NCBI GenBank assembly: GCA_037951165.1
Contig: JBBDHG010000026.1
Span: 3,985,501 to 4,049,500 of the forward strand
DNA: 64,000 nt
Direction of reading: 5' to 3'
Source of the DNA: Lophius americanus
Lineage: Eukaryota > Chordata > Actinopteri > Lophiiformes > Lophiidae
Below are positions 12,801-28,289 of the stretch, one piece after another. Below the pieces are notes generated by a model. It saw nothing but the letters and a program-made list of their open reading frames with translations. It had not been told where the DNA came from and did not search any database. The translations under genes and the position numbers were made by a program. The stretch's first letter is position 1. Each line of letters starts with the position of its first letter.

Positions 12801-15800
12801 TGACGGATCCATTGTACCTTCACTGGTTCTGTTAGACAGCGGTGGTAGCTTTGGATCGACACAGATAATCGGCTGTGGCGACCCCGAGAGAGAACAGCCG
12901 AAAGAAGAAGACGACTCTGGACAAATGTCAGGATTTACCGCTTTTCCATTATCTGAAATTTTAATATATTCTTAACTGTCAAAACTTAATTACTGATTAA
13001 TCCAAAAAGAAAAACAATCAGCAGATGAATGAAAATAATAATGGGTTGCAGCCGCCTCTACGATAGAAATAAGTGTGAAATAAGCCATCAATCCACATCA
13101 GACCAGTAATTCATTCCAGTCATAGAGTGTTGTTTGAATAAAGCACTCAGGCCCACTGAGAACATGGAGTTCCATATCTACTGTTTGCGTATGAGAGATG
13201 AATCTGGGGTGTGACTCGGTGTTCTATAGTGGCAGATAAATTGAGCGAATGCCATTCTCATTCTGCACAATGCGAAATAGTTCTGTAAACATTAGCAAGC
13301 CGATATTGTTGTAATCTTGAGAGGCAGTCATCCACCACGCAGCGAAACTCTGCTGTGAAACCGTACTGACTCAACTGGAATTTCACTCAATTACTGACCC
13401 TGACACATGCTCCAGGCGCCGGGACAACAATGTGGAAGTTACCTCAGCGGTTGAATATTTCTTTCAAACACATGAGGTTTAGTGAAGTGTGCTTTATCGA
13501 TAGATCTGCATCTTTAGAAACCACTGATGTGGTGATGAGGTTGGTACATTGTTTCCATAAAGGTTTAGGAGAGGACAGAGAATGTGGTTGGATTGAACGC
13601 GGCTCTCTGCAGCCGACTGTACTGATGGGAATAAACATATATGGAGTACCTGAATGATTATGTTCAAAAGAAAAAAAAAATCCAGTCTAGAAACTGATGC
13701 AGTCTGGGTAGAATCTTAAGCCTGTAAATCAACTAATATTTAAATATTTGAAATGCTAATTCTAATCAATTAAAAAAAATGTATGGCTGGTATGGCTGGA
13801 AAAAACAATTTCTTCAAATATAAATCAATAATTCCTTTATTTTAAATTAATCTGACATTAATTTTGACAAATAATAGATCAGAAAACTATGAAAAATGTC
13901 TTCCCACGCCAAATATGTTGGATACATCTCAAAGCTATGCTACAACCATTTAAAAGGACGTAGTGTTGGCTTGATGATGAGGTCATCGGTGGAACCCAAC
14001 CGTCACTGAGCATCTCAACTGTTTATTTGGCAGATCTGCAGATCTCTTGGCCAAGTCCTTCACCTCCAGGCCACAGTTAGTGTCCTCTCTATGTTTGCTG
14101 ATGCAATACCAGTCCAAGTCCAATAAACAACCAGAAGGTAACTACATTAGGATTAAAATTCATGCATTCACTCTTCAGAGGTGGCTTTGATTTTTTGTCA
14201 TTTTTTATCAGCATTGACTTTACATATATATTTATATCTCAAGTTTGCCTAGACAGCCAATCTTTACGTTTGAGAGAGCTAAATAAAAGAAAAAGGAATC
14301 AATAATGAGGATATTTTTGCAGAATTTTCAAATCATATAAGACACATGAGTCGGATGTATTAATTACATTCAGATGCTGATGCAACCAAATTTACATCTA
14401 CTGTAAGTCAAAAAGAAAAACCATCCAGTAAAAACTAAAACATTTGGAGCATTTCTACACAAACAGAACTCTTCCAGTTTAGCGCTCAAGGAGAAATGTT
14501 AAAATTGTACTAATGAAAACAAGACCCAACTGACGATGACATCTTCCCACTAGTATTGTTGCTCCAACATGGTCTCACCTAAAAAAAAAAAAAATCACAT
14601 TTCTATGTTAAAAAAATAAAGATCATAAAAATAGAATTCCTTAAAACTTCAAAATGCAATTTTTTTCATGCATTCATTTGAGATGCCAAAATCTGTGAGG
14701 ACAGTTTTCCGGGAGCCAAAATTGAATCTGATGTCACACTGGTTACACTGTGTGTGTTGTTTTGACTAGCACAGTTGCTAAGATGAAACCTTGTTTCCAG
14801 CAAACCTCTAAAACCTTTGAAGTGGTTCCATGGAGCAGCAGAGCACAAGGAGTTAAACAGGCACCTCAGCAAAGCCTTGGCTGCACTGTTGCATTGTGGG
14901 CCGGCTGCCCTCATTGGAGAGACAGTGCTGTAGGTTAGCCTTGCATTCTTAAGTGCCGCACAGCTTGAAAAACCAGTCGGCGTAGCCATGGTTACAACAG
15001 AGGGCACCTTAGAGGAGAGGAATTTCTTTGCTGATCCCAGGGAGCACAAAAAGAGACTCAAGCGACGAGCAGTTTGCTCTTTAACAGCGACTCTCTTCTT
15101 CTTGTTGGAGGTCTAATACTGTATTTAAGAGGCAGTAAAACTAAATGAGAGACTGGGTGAGATTGGCATTCGGATTAGAGGAGAAACGCTTGATACAAGA
15201 TAATTATCTTCAATCTTCAGGTGGAAGATGACTTAATAAACTTTGTCATTGCTCCATCGCCATATCTGTCGCGTTCCCCTCCTCTGCTAAGACATGCTAA
15301 ACAGACCACACCGCTTCCAGTGGACGCCGGCTCAAAAGCATATACAGTGTTTAACGTGAGCAGCTACAATCTGGAAATGAACAACAAAACTCTGGAGGGA
15401 TTTCAAGCACAGGTTCAGTGACTGAAAGGTAAATCACCCGGGATAAAATGTTCCACAGGCAGAGTGCACTTCACTCTAGTAACCCCGCAGACGAGGCCAG
15501 CGGCCACAGGAGGCCTCAGAGCTCATTTCACTAACCAGAGCGGTGATTACAGCACCTTCCAAAGTGCCGTGCCCTATAAATCAAAAGGTCATCACAAGCT
15601 TCAGGCTGGATTCTGGTGACGCCAGTCCATAAACGTCAAAAAGAAGGTTTCACTTAAAGTACAAAAAAACAAAAACAAGCACAAAACATTTCTGTCGCAC
15701 GTCTGTGGTTGGAAAGGAGGCTAGAATGGGAGGGGATTCTCTGCAGGTGTTTCTCCGAGGATGTCTGTCTTTGGATGCACAGGTGACTGAAGGGATTCCG

Positions 15801-18309
15801 TCCTGCTTGCCCAAACTTAAGTGTCTAAATCTGGAATGTCGATTAAAAAATGATGATCCATGCTCTTAGTTCATGAAGTATTGATTACTGTTATGCACTT
15901 CATTCTGAAATCACCAAGCAAAACATTCATTGAGGAATGCCGCTGCGAGGTTTTTAAAACGCACCAGGACAACTGACCATATAACCCTAATCCCTCTGTG
16001 CCCAGTTTTAGAACTGATTTTAGGATCGTACTGATTGGTTTTAAGGCTCTGAACGGCTCGGTTCCGTCGTAAATCAGTGCATTGCTCACTCCTTACGAGC
16101 CGATCGCCATCTGAGATCCTCTGACGGTTCTCTCTCAGCAGGTCCAGACACCCAACTCTGTCTTTAGAGCTCCCTGCAGGAGAATCTCAGTCAGAGACAC
16201 TCAGTATTCTCTTTTAAATCTCCTTATAAGACAAACTTTCATCAGTCTGAATGTTTTATCAAACTCATTTTATTCTTTTTTTAGTCATATTATCTTAATG
16301 TTTGTTTTATTGTTGCAAATTTTCTATCCTTGTTTAAAATAAATAAATAAATAAAAAAGGTTTAGAAATGAAGACATATTTAAAGTTATGATTGAAGGCA
16401 CCGCTGAGTCAGGGGACAAGGAGAGGTCGGCATTATTTTTCTACTTGTATGAGTAACACAAAGGATTTTCTCTCATTCCCTTATATCTGCAAGAAAGCGC
16501 AAACCTCTCATTTCAGACCGCAATAAATATATGAACTAATTATTTCAACGTGGGGCATCAGCAATAGAACATTCCGGCACTCCTGAGAAGACATGGCGTT
16601 TAAGCTTATTGTTGCGCTTTCTGCATTTGGGACGCTCCTGCCTAAAGCTGCAACGTACACAGAGAAGGACCCTGCCCAGCCAGTTTAGCTGTGTTTCACA
16701 GTGTTGTAGCTGCTGCGTAGAACTACAGCCAGAGTAGACGCTACCAGCAGGGCTGCCGACTTCCAGTTTCCACCAGAAAAGAAATAAAAAGCTTACTTGT
16801 CGTCTTTCTCGTAAATATTGAGTCCGAGGGCGTCCACTCCCAGGGCCAGCTCTGTTCCCTTCTTATTCTTGATGTCAAAGTAGTTGACCCCATACATTTC
16901 CAGGTCCTGGGCGATCTTCAGGTACTCCAGCATAGCATCTTCCCTGCAAAGTAAGACAGAGGACAGAATTACTATTTTAAAGTATCCTTAGAGCTGGTTA
17001 ATTCCACCAGTGGGACATGAGAGAAAACACCTACTCACTTTAACATCCCATTGTGCTCCTCATGCCACACCTGTATCCTTTCCTCCCACTGTTCTTTAGA
17101 CAACTTATGCTGCTCCAGGACTCTACAGAAACAGAGAAGGAAAGTTATCCGTTAAAAGCATGCAAAGAGCCTCCAAAAGACAATATACACTAATCATCCA
17201 TAACATTATGACCACATGTCCAATATCGTGGAGGTTTTTGTTTTTATTTGCCGTACAGAGTGATCCACGATGTGTTCTGACGTGTTTAGAACCACCTTGT
17301 GCGTCTAAATACACGATAACACAGTAAGGCACCAAACAGCTACAGCAGCTTGATGCATTAAGGTGTTTATTTCTTATACGCCCATGTGAATGGGGAAGAA
17401 CTCTATAAAAGATATGAAGAGATATCAACACTTGGCCAAAGTTACTTCTCGTTCCACTGTATTATCCTCACCTTTCACATATGTTGGTCTAAGTTATTTG
17501 TTTTAAGGTCTGAGGCATCGATTGTTATCACTCAGTCAGTGACCTCCATCCAATCATTTTGATTAACCTTCATGCTTAGACCACGACGATCAGCGGATTT
17601 TTTTTTGAATAGGATTCTCTCCATTCATCTACGTAGTTCTTTCATGCTGCTGTTTCATGCGACCTCCGACCCCTCCATCTCCGCCTAGTCCTCGCAGATC
17701 CATCAACTCCATTGCTCAGCAGTCTTGGTAGAGTCATCAGCCACCACCACCGGTATCAAGATGCCAAAAGGGTGATACACTTTGCTGAGTAAAAACCACC
17801 TGGATCACAATCTCCCCGAAGAGTCTGAGTGCCAAAGATTTGTCTAATGGACGAATTATCGTATATCCTCTGTTGAAATAAGGCGCTCATCTCATCTTCA
17901 TTCTAATCCAACTATATCTACTAAGACATTAATGCCATGCACGTCAATCCAGCTGTTCGTATAAGTCGTTCTTTCAATTTGTGCGGGACAAATCAGAAGC
18001 ATCGCTACCCGGAACACAGAGCAGAGACTTTAAAGTTCCTGTGGGTACTACTGGGCGCTCAGAGGGAGCCGATATCAGCCCAGCAAATTTATAAACTTAA
18101 TCTGGAGACACCATGACCTGCCCTAGTCTGCCCAGAAGGAGTGGTACATTCAAATAGTTACGACTGATAATCATTTGTTATTTTTTCATTGAAATGCCGA
18201 TCCCTCGTAGAGAGGTGTCAGAACACACAGGGCCACGCAGAGCCGTTTGGGCAGCGAAAAAGGAGAACTATACAATATTTGGCCAAGCATAATACACTGG
18301 CAAAGAGAA

Positions 18310-18340
<31 letters not shown>

Positions 18341-21300
18341 AAAATATGAAAGAAGTCAAGAAAATGTTTCCGCTGATCAGTATGTAGCCATCATAATCTA
18401 TGTGATGTAAACAACCCCTCATCATTTCTGTTTTGGGCCCACCTCGTCTGTGGCAGGCATGCGCTTGTTCACTTTTAACGTTTTTTTGTCCTCATAAATA
18501 TACATTATTCATTATTAATTGCTCTAATTTAATAAGACCAGTATTTGTGCCTTCTTTTGACGACTCACTGAATCTTCTCACCTGTGTGGCAGCAGGCGTT
18601 CAGACAGCAGGTACCCCGGATGATGGGCTTCTTTGTTATAGTCTCCGAACTTGGCCTGGACGGAATAGGAGGCCAGCAGCACGGCTGTCTCTGGTGGACA
18701 ATAGACCTCGTCGCTCAGGATCCCCTCCTTCACCTGCAGGAAGAAGAGCTTCTGGGTCATTTCCTGGATCAGCTCCTCAGACACGTCCTCCGGGAAGAAT
18801 TTGGCCCGAAACTTGAACTGCAGCGGGTTCCCCTTCTTCATGTCTTGGGACGACACCTGGAGAGGGATTAAAACATGGTGAGGGTGCAGCCATGTGAGCA
18901 ATAAAGTAATAGTTAGACATTTTCTCAAATGGCTTTTTCACTTTCTTGTCAAGATTGACATGAGATAATAGATATAATTGATTGAAATACAGCAGCTGCA
19001 ACTGCTAGCCTGTTAGCTCAGCATAAAAGCCATTTTTAAATACCAGCACAATGAAGAATATACTTTCTTTAATATATTTTAATACACTGTGTGTCAATGT
19101 TTGGGTGGGGGAACCTCCCTCACACAAAAGAGGATCCACTTCTCTCACTTTATGGAAATAACCTTAAATAACTCAAAGCTATTTTACATTTTTACACAAT
19201 GTGTCGCTTCCTCTAATTTCAAAACAGGAAGCAAAGGGTCTTAAAGGAGAGAACTGGCCGGGAATATTCCAGTTCAAAAGGGTTTCACCGCGCTGATGAG
19301 CAGATCACTGCTGCTGAAGAGGCAAACATAACCGTCTCCCTCTCCCTCTTCATCTAGTTTATGATTATGAAGTGCAAGGGGGAAACGTTAACTAGATAGC
19401 TTAGCATTGTTTCCTGCGTTTGTTTTAATCAGGAAGACGTTCATCATACAGATGGTATTCCTTATTCCTTATTAAATGGAAACAATCTACAACTAGTGAC
19501 CGCATGAGAGCAAGTAGTCAGGTGGCAAAATGAACGTAACCACAACAATAATCATGATAAAAACATCCAAACTGATGCTGCGCTTGATGCTGAAACGCCT
19601 TTGACGCACATATTACCCACTATGCAACTCATCCACCAATAGCACATTAAGCAATTTCATTTTATTGTAAAGTAAATGATTCTGATAACCCTAACCCTAC
19701 TAAAGACCAAACGTGTTGATAATTACGCCATGATCCAGCAGCATTTAAGACGTGAGTGTGCAAAGTAGTTTAGTAATAACTACTTCACCCTTTCCTATTA
19801 GACCCTCTGAAGTCGTAGTTTAAAGTAATTGACCTGTTGTTAGTTTTTTTAAAGAAGATTTCAAGGGTAGCCTGATATCATTTTTTGTTTCACTACTTAT
19901 TGGTGGTTGGCGTTGGGTTAACCACCACAACGCGATTGTACTGTACGTTGTTTTATCACCTCAATAAGAAAGATTCTGCACCACCACAGCCCTATTTGTA
20001 ACAGATAAAAACACATATGAAATAAACAGCAATGTATTTATAAAACGGGTCGCCATAAGAAATATAAAACGTATTATAACATATATTCAAATGACATCGC
20101 TTAAGGTTCGCTATCACACTGTGCTATCGCTATCACACTAGGTGTACAACCTTTTAGAGACTACTAAAGCAGAAGCAGCTGGGCTCAAGAGAAGCCAGGG
20201 TTGGTAGATTATACAGAAACTTTGATATCAAATCCACCTTAAACATCTGGAATTCCTATTATTTTAGAGGCATTATTTAAAACCTCTTTCTTCCGTTGGG
20301 TATCAAAGCAGCTCAGATTGTGTGCAGCTTCAGCAATGACAGTTATCGAAGGTACGCTAACTTGTGTTTACACAGGGACAAAAGAAAAGGAGCTGAAGCT
20401 GACCCGGTTCACAAAGAGTTCACACTTTATCAAAGATGAATACACGTGCTGCTCCGACACCTCACCATAAATAGAAAGCAGCGATATAAGTTTGCTGGAA
20501 TGATGAAAGTGGAACCACAGCACAGCATGTGAGGATATACATACCGCAATATAAATACGGAGGCTACTGATTGACTGAATGGCAAACACGGGAGTTCTGA
20601 TTGTATCTTTGTCTATTGTTAGAGCGTTTGACTCCATGGGGAGAGTTGGGCAATGAAAGGGCCACGTATGTATTTAGGCGACAGGTACACAGTATAGGAT
20701 TTCTGTGAAATTTCCGTCTATTGAAAAGAAAATAATGACATCATTGGCTGAAAACATATCGTACAGCTTGTGTTTTTCTAATTTATTTAAGTAATTACAA
20801 TCATAATGATCCAATATTGAGATCTAACAAATGTTTTATCTCCAATCTCAATCAAAGGTAGCATTATTATGATATCAAATCAAAGATAAAGGTGTATTTC
20901 TGAAGCTATACCCTACCTTTTTCTCCAGTTTTAGCCAAGTTTGGTAACCTTTGGTGTCCGTATACTGAAGACCGAAGTACCAGACCTCACGGAAGCCGAT
21001 GGTTTTCACCACCTGCGTGGATAAAAGGAAGGACACAAATTAAAAATACATCTGAGCTGCAACAAACAAAACCAGTGTCATCATTAGTCATCAAATAATC
21101 CAAAGTTTATTTATTTCATTAACCCATTCAAGGAACTGGGTCAAGGAAATATTGTTTATGTGTAAAAATTACCCAAGGTGACAACTTCTAATGGGTGTGT
21201 GAATGTGAAAAAAAGAGAAAGGTGAAAAAGATGGTCCTCAATTGACAATGAAAGAGCTGCAGCAAATCCTCACAAATAAGAAGGGGCTTAATTGCTTAGT

Positions 21301-24300
21301 TGTTTATCAATAATATTATTTATCTATCTTGTTTCAGCGTTGATCAAAAATGTATTATCAGTTTTTCCCCTCAACTGGAGACAAATTTTGAAAAAAAAAA
21401 AAAAAAAAAAAAATGAAATCCATACTTCGACATGAATTTGTTTCAATATTATTTTCAGAAACAAGATAAAGGAAGAGTGACCAAGTTTGACCCGATGTAA
21501 AGCCGGGGAAACCCATTGAGAAATGATTGACAGAAATGCAGAAGTAGTATATAAAAGGAAAATCAGTAAATTAATCACTGCTGATTTTCCAGAAAGCAGA
21601 GTGAGGTTGTGAAAAGGCCACTGAAGGCTCGAAAGATACCGGAAAGTTCAGCAGAATCTAACCTTAAGATGACATACTAAGACCAATCTGGTCAAGCAAC
21701 CAAAAGCACCTCATCGGCAATAAGTCAAGCAATATCAGCACATTTCATATTTTGCTGTACTGATCAGATTCTTCAACAATATAAGTTTTTTTTTCCTTCA
21801 CATGCATTTGAGGCCACACTAAAATCCCAAATGTCTTAATATGCCACAGTATGTTAAAATCATGTGGAGGGCTGATTAGTGATACACAACATATAAATAT
21901 TGAACAAATAAATGACCAGACAGCTCACGGTAAATTTCCTATGACAAGCTATCAGTGGATAATAACAAAATACTGTTTTGCAGACGTCAGTATTGATCTT
22001 TAAAGTTTATTCTCCATCCATTACAAGATAGAAGAAGAACAGGGGCGGCACGTTAATTACGGTCTCACGGCGTCAAGTGTTAGAAAGCTACAGAGCCAAC
22101 GATGTCACTCTCTCTGTTCTGCTTACCCAGAGCTGGGATCTGCTTTGAGGTTCCACCTATTACAAGGGAGTTTTTATTCGGCTTCTTTAAAACCAAGTCA
22201 GTCCAGATCAACTCTTTTGGACAGTACCGTAAGATGTCCTGATTTGGAGGTTTATAAATATTAGTTAATTTGAATGGAAATCTTATTACAAATATTACTT
22301 ATTAAATCATCTATCTTTACTCATTAAGAACTTTTTTTTTTTTTTGAATTCAGAAATGTGAAATAATCAGTTCTTATCACGTTATCAGTCATGAGAGGAA
22401 AATCCATAATCATCTGCTGACTTTCAACAAAGTGGTCCCATTGTTTGAGCGCTGAGGAGGAGTGATACTGTATGGCGTGCTTCATGACCAGCATCCTGTG
22501 TCTGACTCAAGGCACACACTAAGAAGCCTTGAGCGGGAGAGACGTCTGCGGGGGATGGAACATTCTGGCATAACAGCAACAGCCCTAACTGCTCATTATT
22601 AAAAATCACATTATAAGTCCAGCTTTCGTTTGAACCGCGATAGAAACACTTTTTCAGATCAGCAGTTTGGAGATTTTTGTTCTTTCTAATTTCTGGTGGT
22701 TAGGGTTAGGGTTGAGGAAGTGAAAACCCAGTTAGAAATCTGGAATAGTCACTGGAGCTGCAGGAGGAGATACCATTTTCCACTGGCTTCTGAAGAGAAA
22801 CTTCAACCACCAGTAGACCTTTATGGGCTTTGGAGAGGCAGAGCAATTTTCCGACTGCACAGTGTAGGAATCCGTGTTCAGTGCTTGTGGGCACACTGTT
22901 AAGTCAGACAATCTCTGTGCCGGGCCCTTTCTGAATGCATCAATGCCAAATTCCCCACCCAGTCACCAGGTGAGGTGTTAAGTTTCCTGGGTGAAGTTTG
23001 AAAAAACACACTAACACTAGGGCCAAGCCCATTCCAAATGATAAGCTACAGCCAAGGCTTAAAATTAAATTCCGACTCTCCCCTTTTAATGGAAGACACA
23101 GAATACAGGGCAGGCTGACCCGTGGGCGTGAAAATGAATGGCTACGATTCAGGGAACCTTCTCTGATGGATTGTGTTTTGGAGCGGTAACAGCAACAAGC
23201 ACAGAGGGGAACAAGAGTGAGCACTAATCCTAACTCTGCATCTCACCTGTAATGAAACGCATAGGGCCTCAGAAAACAATCAGCCCTTTCATGCTTTGGT
23301 TTCTCCAGAGTGAAAGGCAGAGAAACAGAGAGGTTTACAGATACCGGAGCGTTTTTTCTCTCAAGGGATAAGCTACAGTGAAGAGGCCCGGTGCAACTTC
23401 AACATTACGGGAGCCAAAAGTTTTCCAGGTCAATCTTGCCAAACTTAAAAAACCTTGACTGTGTGTGCGCGCACATCAGTATCCCGGTATTGAGGCTTAT
23501 TCCGGTTTTGATTGTTTTATGGATATGACGTTTACATGAGCACAGAGAAATGTAGTTATTCATATATATCCTGTGTACATCCTAGTTACTGAATCCTGCA
23601 TGCCGTGTGTAAATACCCTGTAATGTATATCAAGTGATATAATTTTATCTCATTTCTGTAACTGGTACTGACACAGTCGTATCTGGCCAGGTATACTATT
23701 AACTCGAATGGGTCGGCATTTCAAAGCTACCTCTCATTCCTACTGCCACGTATACTCAATCCTTTCATCACTGAGTTTCCTCATCGCTACAGAAGTGAGA
23801 CGCTTTGCTGCTGCCACCACTGTGTGTTTACATTTTGGTTGCATTGCTCGGCACAAGAGCAGTGAAGCACAGCTGAGAGTGTGGAGACCCAACCGGAGCC
23901 CGCCAGAACCAGACAGGCTGAGCCAGGCTGGCATAAATGTTTAGGAAATTGGGTTTTGGTTTAGGTAGGGCTCGGTCATGTCAGGGATAGCCAGTGTCGG
24001 GTTCAGGTCACGATAGCCCTTTTGACATGATGCTGATGATAATGAAGATATCTTCATGAAAACTCAATGTAAGAGTACATTTTTAAAAAATGCATCTACT
24101 GTGTTTCTGTGTTTGATTATTACATTCTTCAGCAGTGGATGATGTTAATTACGGGAGGGCATGAATTCAGCAAAGGCTATTTGTTAAATTTCAAGTGGTT
24201 AATACTAATGTAGCAGCCAAAGAGCCCAAAACGGTGTCATTTTATAGTCCTTTACACTGCCAACATGAGCAATCAGCGTAAACACAGACGCGGTCCTTGT

Positions 24301-27300
24301 AAACAACAAGTGTGGGACAGTATAAAAACTCGGACTTGTACGAACTGTCAGACTCAGGTTGAGCCGGGTCGGGCTCGCATGCTAGTCTCTCGGACTCTGG
24401 TATGGTTCGGACATAAAAAAAGAGGAAGGCCGGCCGGGATCAGGACAGGCTCAGTTACTAGTCTGTCGCTCTGGTGAAGCTGTTAGAGAACAGAATAAGA
24501 CGAATACAGAACAGATGTCCGATTTCTTTCCAGTATTCCAGATATTGTATTCTGGTTTCCCAAAATCGGGATAAGGCCGTATGCCTGTTCCTGGGATCTA
24601 AATATGATCACAGGAACCGGGAATATGATGTTTATGATGTACACAGAGACAGGATAATAAAAAAAACAGACAGTGACAGTTTGCCTGTATTCTCAGTCAT
24701 TTTACGTCACTTGATCAAGGGGCTGCAAATAATGATTATTTCCACTGACTAATTCTTTAGTCCGTGTAATATAGGAGAAAAAAAAGAGGGAAATTAACAT
24801 AACATTTTCCAAGAGCACAAATTGGCCTCATTAAATTTCTTTACAAGTCAAACAAATCATCCAAAATCCAAAGACTCCGCTCCACACACAAGGATTAAAA
24901 AGCCTCCTGTGTGCACAGTTGACTATTCAAACAACCTCACAATACAGTAGGCCACCCTTACAGTTCTTTCTTAAGCCTTAGAGAAATGTTGAAAAAAAAA
25001 ACCTATTTTTGCATGTTTTGCAAGCAAGTCCACCTCATTCTGGCAATGATTAAAAAACTGTTAAAGTCAAAAATTGGCCATCAGGTCGAAGAAGCTAAAC
25101 CTTTGCAGTGCCTTCAGATTTATGGAACGGCGTTGCCTTGTTAGCTTGATGTCAAAGGAGCAAAAGCTGTAGTGACAAAGAGGAAAAGCTTGCGTTACTC
25201 GAGTCTGCAGCCTTGTCAAGGTGAGTGAAAGTTTCTCAGTCTGGTTTATGGGAGTGTGGGTCCTGTGGTGAGAGACAGGAATGCCGATGGGCTGAAGCAG
25301 CATTACGCATTGCATCCTCCACGCTGAATGACGAGGCTGAAGTCCTCCAGCGATTGAGGAAGGGAAGGGAGAGGTTTACCCCAAACAGGCACCAGAACAA
25401 AGAGTGTGTTTGGTTGTGGGGAGTGGTTGTTCTGGGGCAGCCAGTGCTGGCCCAAAGGAAATGGGTCTATTCTCGTCAGACCATACATTGATTGTCATTG
25501 AACAATAAAAGGAGTTTTAAACAAAAGCAGGTATTTTTAAAGATTAAAATCCAGGAATAGTTTTGCTAACAATACTAGAGTGAATAATGAAAGCCATCGT
25601 ACAGCGTGTTCCAGTATTCCCCCGGCAGCTTTGTAGCCTTTTTTGCATGTGCCTTTAGCATGTGTGATGGGTGTGCAAGTGAACGGGTTTCATATTTTGC
25701 CACCTGCCAGTCACATTATTCAGAGTTTGGATTGTGTTCAAGAAATTGTTGAACTGTTCAAATGTTGCCATGTTTTCAGCTGATTCACGTCAATCTTTCG
25801 GGAATCAATCCCGAACAATTCTACGGCGCTGGCAAACTTACTGGAGGGGTTCATAACCAACCAGCACATCTCCTGTTAACCGTGTTTCACAAAATCAAAG
25901 TGCAGCCATGAAAGAGAAATGTAGTGAAAGTGTACGAGGGTGTGGCGGCGTGAGTTTAAGAGCAGACTGACAGCGACTACAGCTCTGATCACCAATGACC
26001 ACACAGGCCTCACACTCAGCCTGGAAATTAGCTCATCGCTGTAACTCAGCATTTCCAGTGAGAGTACCAGTGCCACTTGACAGATGGTTTACTGAAAAAG
26101 CTTCTGCTTAAAACAATATCACTATTATGCCAAAGTACGTATAAACATGCAAGTTTTTCAAAATTGGATAACGCCACATAAACATGCTGAGTGACTCATT
26201 TCTGAGTGCCTAAACATGCCGTTGCCAGTCCGGCAAGCTGTGTCAATGTGACGTCATGTACACACTGGCTATGAGCAGATTGTATCGGATAAGCCTGTAT
26301 TTTACTTGATTTTAATGCCATTACCCCCACAGATATGATCAAGGCTCTACGTAACATCTGCTGCTACAGCCTGGTCAGATGACAGCACCGGTTTGTGGCG
26401 GGCAGAAGTTCTAGAGGTCGGACGCACATGCGGGCAGAGTTCAGTGGCGGCACGGTTTATACCTGTCGTCCCTTTGGGGCTTGCCTGTCCCCGAACCGGA
26501 CAGGAGCCCACCCTCTGGAAATCTCTCCCCCACGAGGAGCCCAAAGTACCCAACCCTTCGATATCTCCCTTACCTGCCTCCACAGCCGTGGATCACTCAG
26601 CTCACGTGTCACTAAAGAACACAGCTAGCTGCGAGATCTCATGTTAATCTCAGGCTAAACTGATGAGTGACAGTTTGAACACACCTTAGCTGTCAAAAAA
26701 AAGATTCTATTATATCCACCACTGCCGCAAAACAAAAAATTATATCGGGCCTTGAATCAATTAAATTCTTATTCGCAGGGGATTAAAATCATGACAAGAC
26801 TTCTGTGTGTGGAGAAACAGGGTAGGTTATTTTCATTGGAATTTTTTATTTAGAAATTACATTTCCACAGGTCAGGAATAGATATCAATACCTGAAGTGC
26901 CTTGTTTCTTTTCTTTTTTCACACTGATTAGTATATTACATCCGAAGAAAGGAGTGAAAGTGTAGAAGCGATGCTAAGCAAGGTTATAAAAAATGTCTTG
27001 ATCTGCAAATGTGATGGTAACTGGCCGTCCCTTCAAAAAGTTTCATAAAAACGCTTCAGTAGTTTTTGCGTTAAAAAAAAAACAGCAACCAGGGAACAAA
27101 CAAAAGAAAATACACGGATATATGTGAAAACATGACCCACTGACAGGGTCGTTCAAACACACATTTTTTCTGAGCTGATGATGAAAGTAGCTGAAGAGTG
27201 AGCCATCTTGTATTTTTCCCGTCTTTGCTGAGAGTGCAGTTACCACCAGGGTATGGTTTTTCCAAGTCTCTCTTTCAAACTCACCTCTAGGGCAATATGA

Positions 27301-28258
27301 CTTCAAATCAAATTGAGTTTCGAATTCTTACCTTTATTCCAATCAATGAAAGACTGTTTAAACTCTAAGCTTTCACACTGTGTGGGTAGCTTTCAGCGCG
27401 TGTCTGTGCGGAAGTGTTATGCCGAAATATTAAGGGTGAGATAATTTTTCCTTTTGTATGGTGTCATTTTAACTGAAGCCAAAATATGCCAAAACAATGG
27501 GTACAACATTCCTGGACTGCTTGCCGCTTTGCATGCGCTTTAGTTTTTTAGTCAACACAGACTGATATGAGTTGGAGGGGGAGGATACACGTGCATGATT
27601 AAACATGCGGTAGTATTTTTTTAAGCACAGCTCACTCACGCACACAATGCGGAAGATACTGTATCAGTCAATGAAATCACCATGACTAAGATCTGGGATG
27701 CTAAGCGGCATCATGATTAGCATTGTTGCCTCACAGCAAGAAGGTTCTGTGCTCAAATCCAACAGGAGACCTGGGACCTTCCTGTGTGGAGTATACATGT
27801 ATCCCAATGTCTGTGTGAGTTCCCTCCAGATCATTTTGCTGTCCTCCCACACTCCAAAAACAGGCACTATAGGCAAGTTGATGATTCTAAATCGTATATA
27901 GGTGTGAATTTGATGGCGAATATTTGTCTCTATATGTTGGCCCTGTGATGAACTGACTTGTTCAAGGTGTTATTATTATTATTACTCGACCTCTCACAAA
28001 ACTTTCAGCAGAGATTGGCCCTAGAGGTGGTGGCACAGTTGGTAGGGCGGTCTTCAACCTATCGAAGTATCCTTGACCAAGATACTGAACCCCAAGTTGC
28101 TCCTTGATGGCGTGAAGGGTTACCGCTCCTGGGTAAGCAGGTGGCGCCTTGCATGGCAGCCTCTGTCTTCACTGTATGAATGTTTTTGTGAATGGGTGAA
28201 TGTTGGCTTGTGTTATAAAGCACTTTGGGTCCATACTAGAATAGCACTAATATATATA

Positions 28259-28289
<31 letters not shown>

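Larger units (their letters stand above)
11789..16796. other. ezr: ezr intron (about 5.0 kb)
   Basis: It holds a heptamer array (11950), a LINE tail (12640-12915) and an L2-like ORF2 relic (15836-16360), listed separately. Between 12.95 and 15.8 kb I see no exon. A 131-codon minus-strand frame at 14666-15061 has no recognisable domain. Confidence 0.5.

Noticed and set aside
14666..15061. 131-codon minus-strand open frame in an ezr intron
   Set aside because: Composition is unlike a gene, no family is recognised, no flanking splice sites were needed for ezr.
22698..22714. Telomere-like GGTTAGGG run
   Set aside because: Too short (about two units) to be an interstitial telomere array.
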